Assembly: GCA_003254925.1 (NCBI GenBank)
Contig: QANZ01030550.1
Location: 3,927-67,926 of the forward strand
Reading direction: 5' to 3'
Length of the DNA stretch: 64,000 bases
Source of the DNA: Chamaecrista fasciculata
Taxonomy: Eukaryota; Streptophyta; Magnoliopsida; Fabales; Fabaceae
The notes below the pieces were generated by a model. That model made no database searches, was not told where the DNA came from, and worked only from the letters and a program-made list of their open reading frames with translations. Below are positions 46,254 to 60,200 of the stretch, in pieces; position 1 is the stretch's first letter; each line of letters begins with the position of its first letter. The position numbers and the translations under genes were made by a program.

Positions 46254-49200
46254 GGACAAGTTATATATAATATAATGGGTGTTCCGGGAACGGGTAGGTT
46301 CGTACTTGGAGGTCTAGAGCAAAATCAAAGAAACACAGAAAACAACAGAGAAACAAGATCAACGTAAATAATAAGATTCGCGTTCTTGGTTATCTAACCT
46401 ACAGTTATTGCCTGAATTTTCCATATCTAAGTTTTTCTTACTTTTTCTAAGCGATCTAAGTGTTTTATCTAAATCCGAATCTAGGAGAACTATAGGTTCT
46501 AAAGGTCTCCTAGGCATATACTAGAAAAGATAATAAAGAATAAAAATAAAAAAATAAAAACTGGCGAAATTTAAAAATTAAAAATTAAAAATTAAAATTA
46601 AACTAGACACAACAAGTTAAACAAATAATAAAAGACTCAAAAAAAAAAAAGAAATAAGGACTCTAAAACAAAAACAAGACTAAAAAATAAAGACTCAAAA
46701 ATCAAACAAAAATTCGACTCAAATGAAAAATAAAGACTCAAAAACAAATCACAATTTTCTTAGGAACTCAAGAAAGAGTTCCCCAGCAATGGCGCCAAAA
46801 CTTGACCGGACACTCGTCGTAAGGTGTCAAACGGATCAAATTTAATTATACTCGAGCCTTGCAAGTATAACTATATTTATTAAAATATAGTATAGATGCT
46901 AACCCAGCGTCGGATCTTTCGCGGAACTCAATGTGATGAGGCTAGAAGAATTATGACGAAGCTTGTAACTGTTGGGAAATCACGGGGCACACAACGCAGC
47001 GGAAACAGGTATAAAATTAAAATTTTAAAACAACAAAACAGGCGTACAGTGATTTCTTCCCAAAGATCCGCTATATGGATCTGTGTCAGTAAAAGGATTA
47101 GAGATTTACCCAAATCAATCGGCGACTTTTGTGTCTACGATGCTGAGGAGTCCACTCCGAGTGTGCTCCCTCTGCCAGTGATCCACACGAACAGTTTTGG
47201 AGATGCCTAGGTGCTAGCCTCCTTCACTTCTCCAAGTGAACCAGGGACCCTTATCTACGGTGTTCTTGAATTCAAGAACTATTCTTGAATTCCCAATAAC
47301 AAGATGGCGCCTGATCAAGAATCCAATGCTTGATCTCACAACCTTGTCACACAAACCCTAAAACTCCTTTTTGGTTTATGCGCCACTTTCTCTCTCTAAG
47401 GAAACAAGGTTGCGTTTTCTCTCTCCTCACCAAGACTCAAAATCGAATTTTGCTCTAGTGATTAGGAAGGCCAAAGTCGAATTCCCTAGTATGCATGAGA
47501 CTCATGTGATTTTCGACTTATGCCTCCTATTTATAGGGTTTGGGGATTCTGATAATTATAATTAGGGAATCCCTAAATTATAAGATTATCAAATTATAAA
47601 ATTATGAGATTACAATACTATCACAATTTTAGGACTTGAATTCCTAATTAAAATATTACCTTAATATTATAATTTGAATTCAAATGCAATCTTGGAGAAT
47701 CAAATTGGAAGATCAAATCTTCCAAAAGATGCTCTAGTCATGCGCCATCCCCATATATTAATTTGTTGGAATTTAATAAATTAAAATAACAATCCTAACT
47801 TTTAGGTAGTTATAACTAACTTATTATTTCCAACAATATTGAATTAAGATATTACCATAATATCTTTAAGTCAATCTTTTGAATTTTTGAATTTTAGTCT
47901 TTTATTGAATTAAAATATTACACTAATATTTAAACCCAATTTAGACCTAGAATTCGACTTGCCCTATAATTCTTGAATTAAAATATTACTTTAATATATT
48001 TAATTCAATCATTTGAAATCTAGATCAAATCTATTTGAATTTCAAATTTCAAATTTCAAGCCATGACTTTAATTAATAAAACATTTCTATTAATTAAAAT
48101 AGGCTTATATGAGGCGCCAGCCTCAACCCTATTATCCTAATATTAGTGAATTTAATAAATCAATAATTTCCTAACTTTTAGGAACCTTATCTAATTTATT
48201 ATTCCTAATATTATAAATAGGAATATAATTGTAAATAGACTAATCACATTATCTATTTAACAATTAATATATATATTTAAACTTGTCCCACAAATTTAAA
48301 TATCATATCTGTAGATATTTGTTTAAGACAATATTTCATGTCCCAAGACAGTCAATTATGTCTTAAACGGTGTCACCTATGTGACCCACGAATTAACCCT
48401 AATTCGTGTCCCAGTGTGGCATCTTGATCCTGCTCGTGTGTAACCCAGCAGGCCCCACGTGAAGTTGGCAGAAAGTCATCTCTATGACTTACAAGTCGAG
48501 AGCGGACTCTAGCAAGCCATCACGACTACCCAAAACACGTGAGTTATCGTTTATCGCCGAAACGACTTAACCTCAGTACCACCTTGTCTTGATCCCTATT
48601 GCCCTACGATATTTTGGTCATGGATTAGGCACGGGAAGGTCATCCATAATCCAAACCTCAACTTTCTCGATTCCTTGAGTAAGTCCCAATTTCCAGTGTG
48701 GCCACACATTCCTTGGACAGACTCATCGAGGGGCCCAGTTAAATATCTCTCATCATTTATGAGGGACAAAATTTCATCTTGGTCAACCATATTCCTCAGC
48801 ACGTCAATCAACCAAACCCGTACCTAGCCCTTATGGCTACCCTGCTACTGGTAACGTTATACTAGGCCAAAGTTTGACAACTACAATGCCGGAATGATGA
48901 AGACCTCAGGTCTAAGGGCATCGTGACAGGTGTACAGGAGAGACTAGCTAATGACTAAAACCCATGCAGGACTCTCCGGGTCGGTCCAGCAATTTGTAAC
49001 CCTTTACACAATTGCACCACGACACTCGTTCTAGCATCTAGTGCATGCATCTCTATGCACCGAGGTCATGCCAGTCTTGGTTCATTTCAAGTTCCCACTT
49101 GAATGAGCGACCAGGGACAGTTTAGATTAATTATCCCATAATTAATCACAGACTGTTATCATAGTAAACATGCTAATAATATGATAACCATTAATTTATC

Positions 49201-49496
49201 TCTATAAATTAATCAATATGTTCAAAACATATTTATAAAATGATTGGCCCTAGGGCACAATCTCCATCAGTAACTTTTATCTTTGAGGGTTGTCACGATT
49301 TAATAAGATCTTAAGAGTCAAAGAATAATAACAATAACACTAATAATAATTAATAATACTTGAGAGAAAACCCTAGAGATGGACTATCATAGTTCGTTCA
49401 TCATAAAGATTAGATAATGAATATGCATTTACTTTTCCAAGTTAGACAATGTATTTAAACCATAAACACAATCAATCGAATAATGGAGAGGGTACA
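46254..49496 (-). mobile_element. Gypsy-type LTR and leader fossil, with nested copia solo LTR
   Basis: On the minus strand an LTR of about 390 bp (TGTACCCTCTCC start at 49496, ending CCGGTCA at 46803) is followed by a primer-binding-like TGGCGCCATTGCTGGGG at 46781-46797, the type seen in plant Tat/Athila-like Gypsy elements. A purine-rich non-coding leader reaches about 46254. The LTR is interrupted by a solo copia LTR at 46970-49269. No gag or pol follows, so the copy is broken. Borders at the left are approximate. Confidence 0.55.
46970..49269 (-). mobile_element. Solo copia LTR (2.3 kb) inside the Gypsy-type LTR
   Basis: On the minus strand it starts TGATGGAGATTGTGCC and ends GTGATTTCCCAACA, with exact 5-bp flanks GTAAC (46965-46969, 49270-49274). 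Same family as 20237-22282 and longest of the copies. Confidence 0.9.
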
Positions 49497-52400
49497 AGAT
49501 TATTTAAACCCTTGCTCCATTGCCCACTCGTAGGTCCACCTCGCTTCTGTCCAGCTTCCTACTGTCTCTAAGACCCTGCACATTTGTACAAATGTGAGAA
49601 CCACATGCTGTATCTAATACCCGAGTAGTTAGAGCAGACAAGTGAACACCTATAACATAGATACCTGAAGTAGAGGCCTCAGTGCCCTTCTTCTGTTTCT
49701 TTAGATCTTCCATATACAGCTTGAATTCCTCTTCCAGTGTCCTGACTTTTGGCAAAAAAAGAAAACTGCATCCTTCGAGGGCTTTGCCTTCTTGGCAGGT
49801 TGTGGGTTAGGCTTGGCTGCTGGCTTGGTCTCACCAACCGCGACGGTTCCCTTCCTCTTTCCTTTTTCCTTCCCCTTCCCTTGGCCTTTCTGAACCATCA
49901 AGACTTTGCTAGGCGCCTTTTTGATGGATGCCTCAGCAGTCTTGAGCATCCCATGCAGTTCAAAAACGGATTTCTCCATCCCATTCATGTTGAAGTTCAT
50001 GACAAATTGGTCATAACTCCTAGGTAACGAGTTCAGGATCAAATCGCAAGCTCTGGGGTGATGGGAAATCTCAGCCTACCAAGGTGATCTATGTACCCCT
50101 TCATCTTCAAGACATGGGTACTAACCGATGCACCTTTAGCCATCTTGCAAGAGTGTAGAGCCTTAGTGGTCTCAAACCTCTCTTGCCTAGCCTGTTGTTG
50201 GAACATTTCCTTCAGATGTGTGACCATCTCGAAAGCCCCCATGTTTTCCAAGTTCTTTTGTAACTCGGGAACCATAGTGGCTAGCATCAGGCAAGTAACG
50301 TCCACAGTGATGGAGATTATGCCCTAGGGCCAATCATCCTATAGATATGTTTGGAACATATCAATTAATTTATAGAGATAAATTAATGGTTATCATATTA
50401 TTAGCATGTTTACTATGATAACAGTCCATGATTAATTATGAGATAGTTAATCTAAATTGTCCCTGGTCGCTCATTCGAGTGGGAACTTGAATTGAACCAA
50501 GACCAGCCTGACCTCGGTGCATAGAGATGCACGCACTAGATGCTGGGACGAGAGTCATGGTGTAATTATGTAAGGAGTTACAAATTGCTGGGCCGACCCG
50601 GAGAGTTATGCATGGGTTCAGTCATTAGCTGGTCTCTCCTGTACAATCTGTCATGATGCCCTTAGACCTGAGGTCTTGACTATTCCGGCATTGCAGTTGT
50701 CAAACTTTGGCTTAGTCTAACGTTACTCGTAACAGGGTAGCCATAAGGGCTGAGTACGGGTTTGGTTGATTGTCGTGCTGAGGAATGTGGTTGACCTAGA
50801 TGGAATTTTGTCCCTCATAGAGATGGGAGATATTTAACTGGGCCCCTCAATGAGTCTGTCCAAGGAATGTGTGGCCACACCGGAAATTGGGACTTACTCA
50901 GGGAATCGAGAAAGTTGAGGTTTGGATTTTGGATGACTTTCCCATGCCTAATCCTTACCAAAATATCGTAGGACAAAAAGGGATCTAGACAAGATGGTAC
51001 TAAGGTTAAGTCGTTTTGGGGTTAAACGATAACTAACGTGTTTTGGGTAGTCGTGATGGCTTGCTAGAGTCCGCTCTCGACTTGTGAGTCATGGAGATAA
51101 CTTACTGCCAACTTCACGTGGGGCCTGCTGGGTCACACATGAGCAGGAACCAGATGCCAAGCTGGGACACGAGTTAAGACTAATTCGTGGGTCACATTGA
51201 TCTAGATTTCAAATGGATGAATTAAATATATTAAAGTAATATTTTAATTCATATTTTATAGGGCAAGTCGAAATTCTAGGTCCAATTGAATTTAAAATAT
51301 TAATGTAATATTTTAATTCAATAAACCAGAATTTAAGATTTGGAAAGATTGACTTAAAGATATTATGGTAATTCTTTAAATCAATATTGTTGGAAAATAA
51401 CAAATTAGTTATAACTTCCTAAGAGTTAGTTAGTTATTTTGATTTATTAAATTCCAACAAAAGATGAAGGGGAATGGCGCATGGGCTTGAGAGAGATCTT
51501 GGAAGATTTGGTCTTCCAAATTGATTCTCCAAGATTGCATTTTGAATCCAATTTTAATATTATGGTAATATTTTAAATTGGAATTCAAGTCATATAATTT
51601 TGATATGGAGATATCATAATCTTATGATTTGATAATTATATGATTTTAGGGTTTCTTAAATTATAATTATCAAAGTCCCCAAACCCTATAAATAGAAGCC
51701 AAAGTCGACATTCATAGATAGACAACACAAGAATTGGATTCTTGAGAGAGAGACTTAGAGAAGAATTGGATTCTTTGATAAGTGAGATCACAAAGGGTGA
51801 GAGCCTCATGCACATTAGAAAAGTCGACTTAGCCTAGTTCTCCACAAGGGAAAATTCGATTTTGCTCTTGGTGAGGAGAGAGGAAAAATCGCAGCCTTGC
51901 TTTTCTTGGAGAGAGAAAGTGGCGCACAACACTAAAGAGTTTAGTTTTTGTGTGACAAGGTTGTGTGGGATCAAGAATAAGATTCTTGATCAAGGCGCCA
52001 TACAGTTCTTGACAATTCAAGAAGAGTTCTTGAATTAAAGAACACCGTAGATAAAAGTTCCGGATTCACTTGGAGAAGTGAAGGAGGCTAGCACCTAGGC
52101 ATCTCCAAAACTGTTCGTGTGGATTACCGGTGGAGGAAGGACGCGTCACGTGGACTTCTAGGAAACGCCTCGTTCAACTAAACCGATTGAAACTCGTGAG
52201 GTATACCACTAACCAAAAGTTTTAAATTCAGCTAGCGGATCCGTTCGGGAATTCTAGGACCTAGGCGTTTAAAATTTTAATTGTTGTTTTTGCTTCCGCT
52301 GCCTTAGGCACCGAGGATTCCCAACACACAGAGTCATTGATATGCTTCTCATAAGCATCTCTATGAGCTCTTGGAGCGTTGTTGGCAGGTTGCGCGGGAA

Positions 52401-53194
52401 TAGGGATTTCTAGGACATACAACTTCCTCTCTTGGGTGAGAACAATTCTCACATTCCGAAACCAGTCAAGGAAGTTTGTCCCAGACAACTTATCCTTCTC
52501 AAGGATAGATCGCAGTGACAGTGTTGAACTATTGGTTGCCATTCGATTAAGATATGAAAGTTAATTAGCAAAAATATATCCACCATTTTATAAAACCTAG
52601 CAAAATTATTATTAGTGGCTAAGACCCATATTTCACCAAAGTTTACCGTCGCGGAGGCGATCATGTACCATTAGGTTATTTAGGTAGGTAACTCTTTACC
52701 AATCACATCTCATGTGACTCTTAGATCTTTATGGGACTGTATCATCATATGATACTTATTATGGCATGTTTTTCCCATCTAATGCCTTGAGGTCCAAATC
52801 CGATTTGATAACCCCATTAAGTCACACAATAAAACTCGTGAATGGCTAGGCTCAAAACAACCGGGCCGAAGCCCAACCCTATATCATCAAGGCCCACTAA
52901 ACACGTGTCTCGGAGGCGATCACCGCATTTAACAAACCAAGATTTCAACAAGGCGTTGCGTTGAATCTCCCATTCACCCGTGTCCCCTCAAGGTAAAAGT
53001 AGATACGTGTCGCGGAGGCGATCACCGCTCTACGATGAACAAGATTTCGACAATGTTGTTTTATTGATGGCATTAAAACTTAAGATTTTTAAAATGGTTT
53101 AATTTAAAGTTCCGTTTTTGGTTCAATTTTAAATCCAATTTTAAAATTAAACGAGTGTGCCATGTGTTTATTCCCCATGTATCGCATACATATA
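49497..53194 (-). mobile_element. Copia-type retrotransposon fossil: leader, gag and start of protease
   Basis: Minus-strand parts in order: untranslated leader (52543-53194), gag of the copia UBN2 type from 52542 (opens MATNSSTLSLRS), a solo LTR of the same family inserted at 50308-52326, the rest of gag (to about 49750) with a Lys-rich stretch and a Cys-containing segment at its end, and the first residues of the protease (VLDTACGSHIC) where the copy ends near 49500. Reverse transcriptase, integrase and its own LTRs are absent. It is clearly broken and probably old. Confidence 0.85.
50308..52326 (+). mobile_element. Solo copia LTR (2.0 kb) nested in the copia gag
   Basis: Starts TGATGGAGATTATGCC, ends GGATTCCCAACA, with exact 5-bp flanks CACAG (50303-50307, 52327-52331). 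It is opposite in orientation to the gag it interrupts and belongs to the same LTR family, so the family inserted into its own kin and later collapsed to one LTR. Confidence 0.9.
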
Positions 53195-56100
53195 TGTTGG
53201 AGATTGTGCCCTAGGGCCAATCATTTTATAAATATGTTTTGAACATATTGATTAATTTATGGAGATAAATTAATGGTTATCATATTATTAGCATGTTTAC
53301 TGTGATAACAGTCCGTGATTAAATATGCGATAATTAATCTAAATCTGTCCCAGGTCGATTGTTTTCTTGGGAACGAAAATGAACTAAGACCAGCATGACC
53401 TCGATGCATAGAGATGCATGCACTAGATGCTGGAACGAGAGTCATGGTGCAATTCCGTAAGGGGTTACGAGTTGCTGACCCGGAGAGTCCTGCATGGGTT
53501 TAGTCATCAGCTTGCCTCTCCTGTACGCCTGTCACGACGCCTTAGACCTAAGGTCATCATTATTCCGGCGTTGCAGTTGTCAGACTTTGGCTTAGTCTAA
53601 CGTTGCCCGTAACAGGGTAGCCATAAGGGCTAAGTACGGGTTTGGTTGATTGCCGTGCTGAGGAAATGTGGATTGGCCAAGATGAGATTTTGTCCCTCAT
53701 TAACATGAGAGATATCTAACTGGTGCCCTCGATGAGTCTGTCCAGGAAATGCGTGGCCACGCTGGGAATTGGGACTTACTCAGGAAATCGAGAAAGTTGT
53801 GGTTTGGATTATGGATGACTTTCTTGTGCTTAATCTATGACCAAGATATCGTGTGACAATATGGTCTATGACAAGGTGGTACTAAGGTTAAGTCAGTTTT
53901 GGTAAAAACGATAACTCACGTGTTTTGGGTAGTCGTGATGGCTTGCTAGAGTCCGCTCACGACTTGTAAGTCATGGAGATGACTTGCTGCCAACTTCACG
54001 TGGGGCCTGCTGGGTCACACATGAGCAGGATCAGGACACCGCTTAAAGGGACAAGAATTAGGGTTAATTCGTGGGTCACTCCGGTGGCACGATTTAAGAC
54101 ACAGCGAAATGTCTGGGACATTAAGTCTTGTCTTAGTTGATCTACAGTTGTGAAGTATTTAAATTTGTGGGACAAATTTAAATATAATAATTGTTAAATG
54201 ATTAATGGGGATTAATAATTTACAATTTAAATATTAGGGAAAAATAAATCAGATAAGTTTCCTAAAAGTTAGGAAATTATTGATTTATAAAATTCCCCAA
54301 TATTGTTTGAGAGGGTGGCGCCTCTTATGGTGTATTTAGATTAATAAAATTGTTTTATTAATTTAAATAATTAGTTTGAATTCAAAAGATTTGATGGAGA
54401 TATCAAAAGATTTGAATTCAAATAGATTTGGTGAGATCTCAAATCAGGATCTTTGGAGAATCATGACTTCCTAAGAGTTAGGAAGGTTTTTGATTTATAA
54501 AATTCCAAAGAATTATTTAGAGAGCATGGCGCATGAACATAAGGATCCTGGAAGATTTGATTTTCCAATTTGATTCTGAAAAGATTGTCATTTGAATTTA
54601 AATTAAATATTATGGTAATATTATAATTTGAAATTCAATTCATGAAGTCATATTATTATAATTTGGAATTATAATAATGCTCTAAATATAATTATAAAGA
54701 GCCTAGGGCTAGGCGCCTAGGGCTAACTAAGAGAGAATTCATTTGTGGAATTTTCATCCTCCTTGTAGAGAGAGAGAAAATCGCCACCTCCAAGAACCCT
54801 AGCTCATTCAGTGAGAATTTTTGGCTCCCAAGAGTTGAGAGAGGAAAAATCGACTTTGCCTAAGGAGTTAGGTAATTCGATTTGCAGTCACAAAAAATTA
54901 GGGTTTGTGAAAGTGGAGAAAACAAGAAGGAGTTCTTGTAGGGAATTCTCAAATTTGCGCCACCTTGTTCTTGATTCAAGAAGGAGTTCTTGAAGTCAAA
55001 TACTGTAGATTGGTCCCTGGTTCTTTTGGAGAAAAGAACGGAAGGCTAGCACCTTGGTGCCCGATAAACTATTCGTGTGGATCACCGGCAGAGGGAGGAC
55101 GCTGCGAGTGGACTCCTTGCACACGCCTTGTACAACCAATCGATTGAAACTCGTGAGGTACACCACTATCTTAAAAGTTTTAAATTCAACTAGCGGATCC
55201 GTTCGGGAATTTTAGGACTTGGCGCGTTTTATTTTAATTTTATATTTGCTTCCGCTGCGTTAGGCGCCTAGAATTCCCAACAGTGGTATCAGAGCCACGC
55301 TAGTTCTAGGATTTAAAACTGTTTATGTGTACATATGATGTATGGTTTGTGTGTTTACCGCTTTCAATCACCGTTTTTGGTTTTACAAAAATCCACCGAA
55401 CGTTTTTCTTAAAAATTCAATCTACAAAAAAAGGTGCAAATTATATGTATATGATACATATAGAATCGATTGGATCGATTTGAAAAATTTTCTTGAGGTT
55501 TTAGGCCAAAATCGAAAATCCTTTATAATTATAGTTAAAAGTGTTTTAATTATAATATTATAGAGGTGGCTGAAAATTTATTAAAATTATGAATTTTAAA
55601 ATTTTTGGGGGTCAATAATTTTAAATTATTGAATGGAGATTCATGGTATTTATAATTATTGATAAAAGACCTAATCTCAAGAAAAGGCATGTTAAAATTG
55701 CACAGACCCTAAATTGAACACAATCTTAAAAGGAGTTTTAATATATGTGTTCTATGCCGTGTTTGACATAATTGTATGAATTGTTCATATTTGAATTGTG
55801 TTGTTGGATATGGCTCTAGGAGGTTTATTTCGATAAATACGGCCTGCGAGTCGTCTCCCTACTCTGTTGTAAAATTTACTTTCAGTTTATACCTCAATGT
55901 AACTGGAGTTTATTCACATGTAATTTTATTTTTCTTTTTAGAAAAGTTCTCTTATTGGCTTTGGAGAATTATAGGGTAGATGGGCCATATCTAAGCACGG
56001 TGTATGCTTTTACGTTTAGTTGTATGTGATGCGCTAGATGTATGTTTAGGGTGCGAATTTTAACATGCTATTTTATATATCGCGCTACAACCACGTATAC

Positions 56101-57199
56101 GATACGAGCGTGGGATTTTGTATACGATACAAAATCCGGGCACATGTTTATATGTATGAGATACATGGGGTAATAAACATGTGGCATGACTCGTTTAATT
56201 TTAAAAGGAGTTTTAAAATTAAACTTTAAAAATGGAACATTTTAAATTAAAGATCAAACCCTTTTAGAAAATCTTAAGTTTTTAATGTCGTCGCTAAAAC
56301 ACCCAGTCAAAATCTTGTTCATCGTGGAGCGGTGATCGCCCTCAGCGACACGTATCTACCTTGACCTTGAGGAGACACGGGTGAATGGGAGTTTCAACAC
56401 GACGCCTATTGAAATCCTGGTTCTTTAAATGCGGTGATCGCCCTCAGCGACACGTGTTTAGTTGGGCCTTGATGATATGGGGTTGGGCTGCCTCGTTGTT
56501 TTGAATCTAGCCATTCACATGTTTTACCGTGTGACTTAATGGGGTTATCAAAACAGTTTTGGACCTCAAGGCATTAGATGGGATAAACATGCCATAATAA
56601 GTATCATATGATGATACAGTCCCATAAGGATCTAAGAGTCACATAGAGATGTGATTGGTAAGGAGTTACCTACCTAAATAACCAAAGAGTGCATGATCGC
56701 CCTCAGCGACGGTAAACTTTGGTGAAATATGGGTCTTAGCCACTAATAATAAGTTTCAATGGGTTTTATAAAATGGTGGAAATATTATTTCTGCTAATTA
56801 AACTTTTCATATCTTAGTAGTAGAATCAATGGCAACAAATAATAGTTCATCACTATCACTGCGATCTGTCCTTGAGAAGGACATGTTGTCTGGGACAAAG
56901 TTCCTTAACTGGTATCATAATTGAGAATTGTTCTTGTTGGGAAATCACAGAGGGAGCGCAGCGGAAGAAATTAAAAATTTTTGGACTAAAACGCAAATAA
57001 AACTAAAGGCTAACTCTGTGATTCCTTCCAGGATCCACTAACTATGTTTATACCAGATTAGAAAGGATGTTTACCTAGTTTTGATCGGTGACTTATCGTA
57101 TTCGCGAATTTGAGAAGTCCACAGAGTGTCCTTCCTCTACCAGTAATCCACACGAGCAGTTTGGCAGATGCCTAGGTGCTAGCCTCCTTCACTTCTTCC
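53195..57199 (+). mobile_element. Copia-type retrotransposon fossil, 5' part
   Basis: A 2.1-kb LTR (53195-55282, TGTTGG ... CCCAACA) is followed by a primer-binding site GTGGTATCAGAGCCACGC (55283-55300, initiator-Met tRNA type), a 1.5-kb leader, and the start of gag at 56829. Gag is cut after about 105 bp by an inverted LTR end of the same family (56935-57199), which itself stops at the assembly join at 57200. It lies head-to-head with the minus-strand copy. Broken; no pol is present in the window. Confidence 0.85.
56329..56711 (+). repeat. Three copies of a short motif in the copia leader
   Basis: GATCGCCCTCAGCGACACG or close variants occur at about 56334, 56434 and 56694. The minus-strand copy has the mirrored versions near 52650, 52913 and 53006 (GCGGAGGCGATCACCG type). 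They are conserved better than the flanking leader. Confidence 0.75.
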
Positions 57200-57200
57200 N

Positions 57201-60200
57201 TAAATAAATCAAATTAGCACGTCAATATTTCTTATTAAAAATTTGACGGAATTAGACATTAGAGTAACATTGAATTCAGTATTATGATAAATTGACAAAA
57301 AATATATTTTAAAATACATATGAAACTTATCATATAATTTGAAGATATTAAGGATATTTTTTTTCTTTTATTTTAATTTATAATTTTGAAAAACAGAAAA
57401 TTAAATGTCCCAAAATCATATACGGGTATATATGCACGTGTTAATATAAATTAAAGTGCATATGGCAATATTATTTTATTTTTATTAAAATTAAAAAATC
57501 AAAGGGCCAAATTAAACCACATTGTGTTATTTTTTTTTTTTTCCAAAAGCACATTGTGTTAATTGAATATGTATATATATATCTTTGTATTACCAGGTTA
57601 TTTCATTTGGCCCCAGAAAATACCAGGTCATTCAATTTATTCATGGATACAAAATATTTTTTAATTCAGTAATTTGCAATATGTTGATTTTTTACCGATG
57701 AAATTGATTAAAATACGTGTTATTCTATTTAACAGACAGTTAATATAATAAAAAAAAGGTAAATTACATTTTGGTAAGGGACCAATTTTACTTTGGTACC
57801 ACGTTCTTTCACGATTTGTTATTTTGTTTTATCTTTGTTAAAGTATTAAAATGCTAACGGTGTAAAAATTAAAATAAAGTACCAAAAAATGTCACTTTTA
57901 GAAAAATAGAGTAATAAAATGTTAATGATGCAAATAACATGATACGAAAATGCCAATTTTAAAAGAATCACATAACAAAGTAAAACCGGTCGTGCAAAGT
58001 ATAACTTACTCTAGTAAAAAAGGCAATTTTTATATAAAAATAGATAAATCATTAAAATATAAAAATATTTTTAGGAAACTATATATATATATATTGAATC
58101 TATAATGAATTATACTTTGTAGTGCACTAAAAAAAGTCTTCGAATTTATTTCTATGCGTGGTATCAATTGAGATGGATATATCGGACTACACATATCTAC
58201 AATTTCATTGAATGATAATATTTATCAAGATGTTTTCTCCCTACCAACTTTAAATATGTACACACATATTATTCTTGCCCCGCACCAACTTAACATCATG
58301 TTAGGAATCCTATTATTTTTGTTAACACTGCAATATCCAGAATGATTACGGTCATTGATTTCTCTCGTTTAATTTTATCTTTCCCTTTTAATATAAATCT
58401 ATTATTGTATGCTTATTCATCGGGGAAAAATATAGCTATAATTAAGTTACATATGCCATGGACATGTGGGCTAATTCATTCATTGTTCACTACTCATATA
58501 TAAAAGACAAAACATTCAAACCAAGGTTAAAAAGTGAAATCACCATCACATATATTTTCTATTTATTAATTAATATGCTACCAATATGCGGTTTGATACA
58601 TGGTAAAAGGATTCAATTTGTCGGGATATGTAGTTAGATATGATTAGATATAGCTTATTAATTATACCTATTTTCTCAGTAATTTTAAGAGGCACAGTCA
58701 TGCTGCTAGCTAGCTCGCTCAATATGTGTAGTGTATATTATGATTGTGTGTACATATATACAAATTAAAGAATCAAACATATTTCCCCCCTAGGTTTCCT
58801 CAATGATCGATGATATTGATGATGAGGATGATGATATAGAGGATGATATATGTAGCTAGCTAGCATGTAGTCAACTAGGGTCTCTTAGTAATTGCTTTGA
58901 AATTTTACCATAGGTCAAAACCCATGAACGAAATAATTATATTTGTCCATGAAATATACAACATATGCAGAACTTTGATCATTGCCATTATTCTTTTCAA
59001 CGGTGGAAATCATTAACACTCTTTGGACGGCTATTATATATTTTCAAAGGTCCTTCTAACATGTGCCCTTAAGACACATGTTAAGGTTTTTTTATTGGTC
59101 AAGTGAATTTTNAAGACATATGTTAAGGTTTCTTTTGATTGGTCAAGTGAATTTTCAAACATTAAAAATTATATTTTAAATAAATTTTCATAGATTTCAA
59201 GATATGAGATGCTCTACTAATCAATCACAATAAACCTTAAAATGTACCCTAAAGACACATGTTAGATAAATCCTATTTTTAATTATATATTTCTCTCGCT
59301 ATGTGTTTGTGTGTGTTAAACCCTAGCTATGAAGCTGACTCGACCGGTTACGAAGTCAAACTATCGGCTGTGCATGAATACACACCATGTTAGTGATTCT
59401 AATGATAAGTTCTCTGGGTAAAGAGTTTGTGTATGGAATGAGTATTATCATGAATGCAAAGTGACAAATTAAGAACAATGATGTCTATTCATGTCCATGC
59501 CACTATTTTCACTTATAAAACCTGAATTTACTCCATTTCTTATTCAGTGCATTCATACCTTTCTCCATTATTCCCACATGAGGTAAGTGGGAAGAAAATG
59601 CAGATCGCTAAACTTTTCTCTTAGGTTTTCAATTTGTATTTAGATTCCAAATTTAAAGGCCACTTCCTTTTTTTTTTTTGATCATTTGTGTTCTTCCTTT
59701 TCTAATGCTTTCCCTCTTTATCTTGACATGGTTGGGGAGCCAAAATCATCCCAACAAGATCTTTTAGCTGAGCTTTTAACGAACACGTAATCTAACAACA
59801 ATGACTTCTTAGTCTTAAAAGCCATCCCTAGTGCTTTGAACTTTGAACTTTCATCTCATACTCTATATATGTCTTTAGTCAATATGGACGGCCCTGAAAT
59901 TTTAATCCATTTTTAAATATATATGATAAATAACTAACACTAGTGGCCATGCATGTATATATCGAATTCATTTTATTTCGTGATAACATATAATTAATTG
60001 CGCAGATAATTAATCCGCCAAATCCAGTGATACCGCCCAAGCGGAAGGAAAAGGAATCCAATGACAACGAGTCAATAACAAAACTATTTAATTGTTATAA
60101 TATATATAGCGTCTATCCCTTTTTTATAGTCTTTCTTTTCCTTTTACTTTTACAAGTAATAATGTTCTAGTCCTTGAGTGTGTTCAAAAAAAGAGAGGGT

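Noticed and set aside
48596-48811. Short open frames in the LTR copies (also 20614-20814, 54811-55147)
   Set aside because: LTR sequence with no gene family; open by chance.
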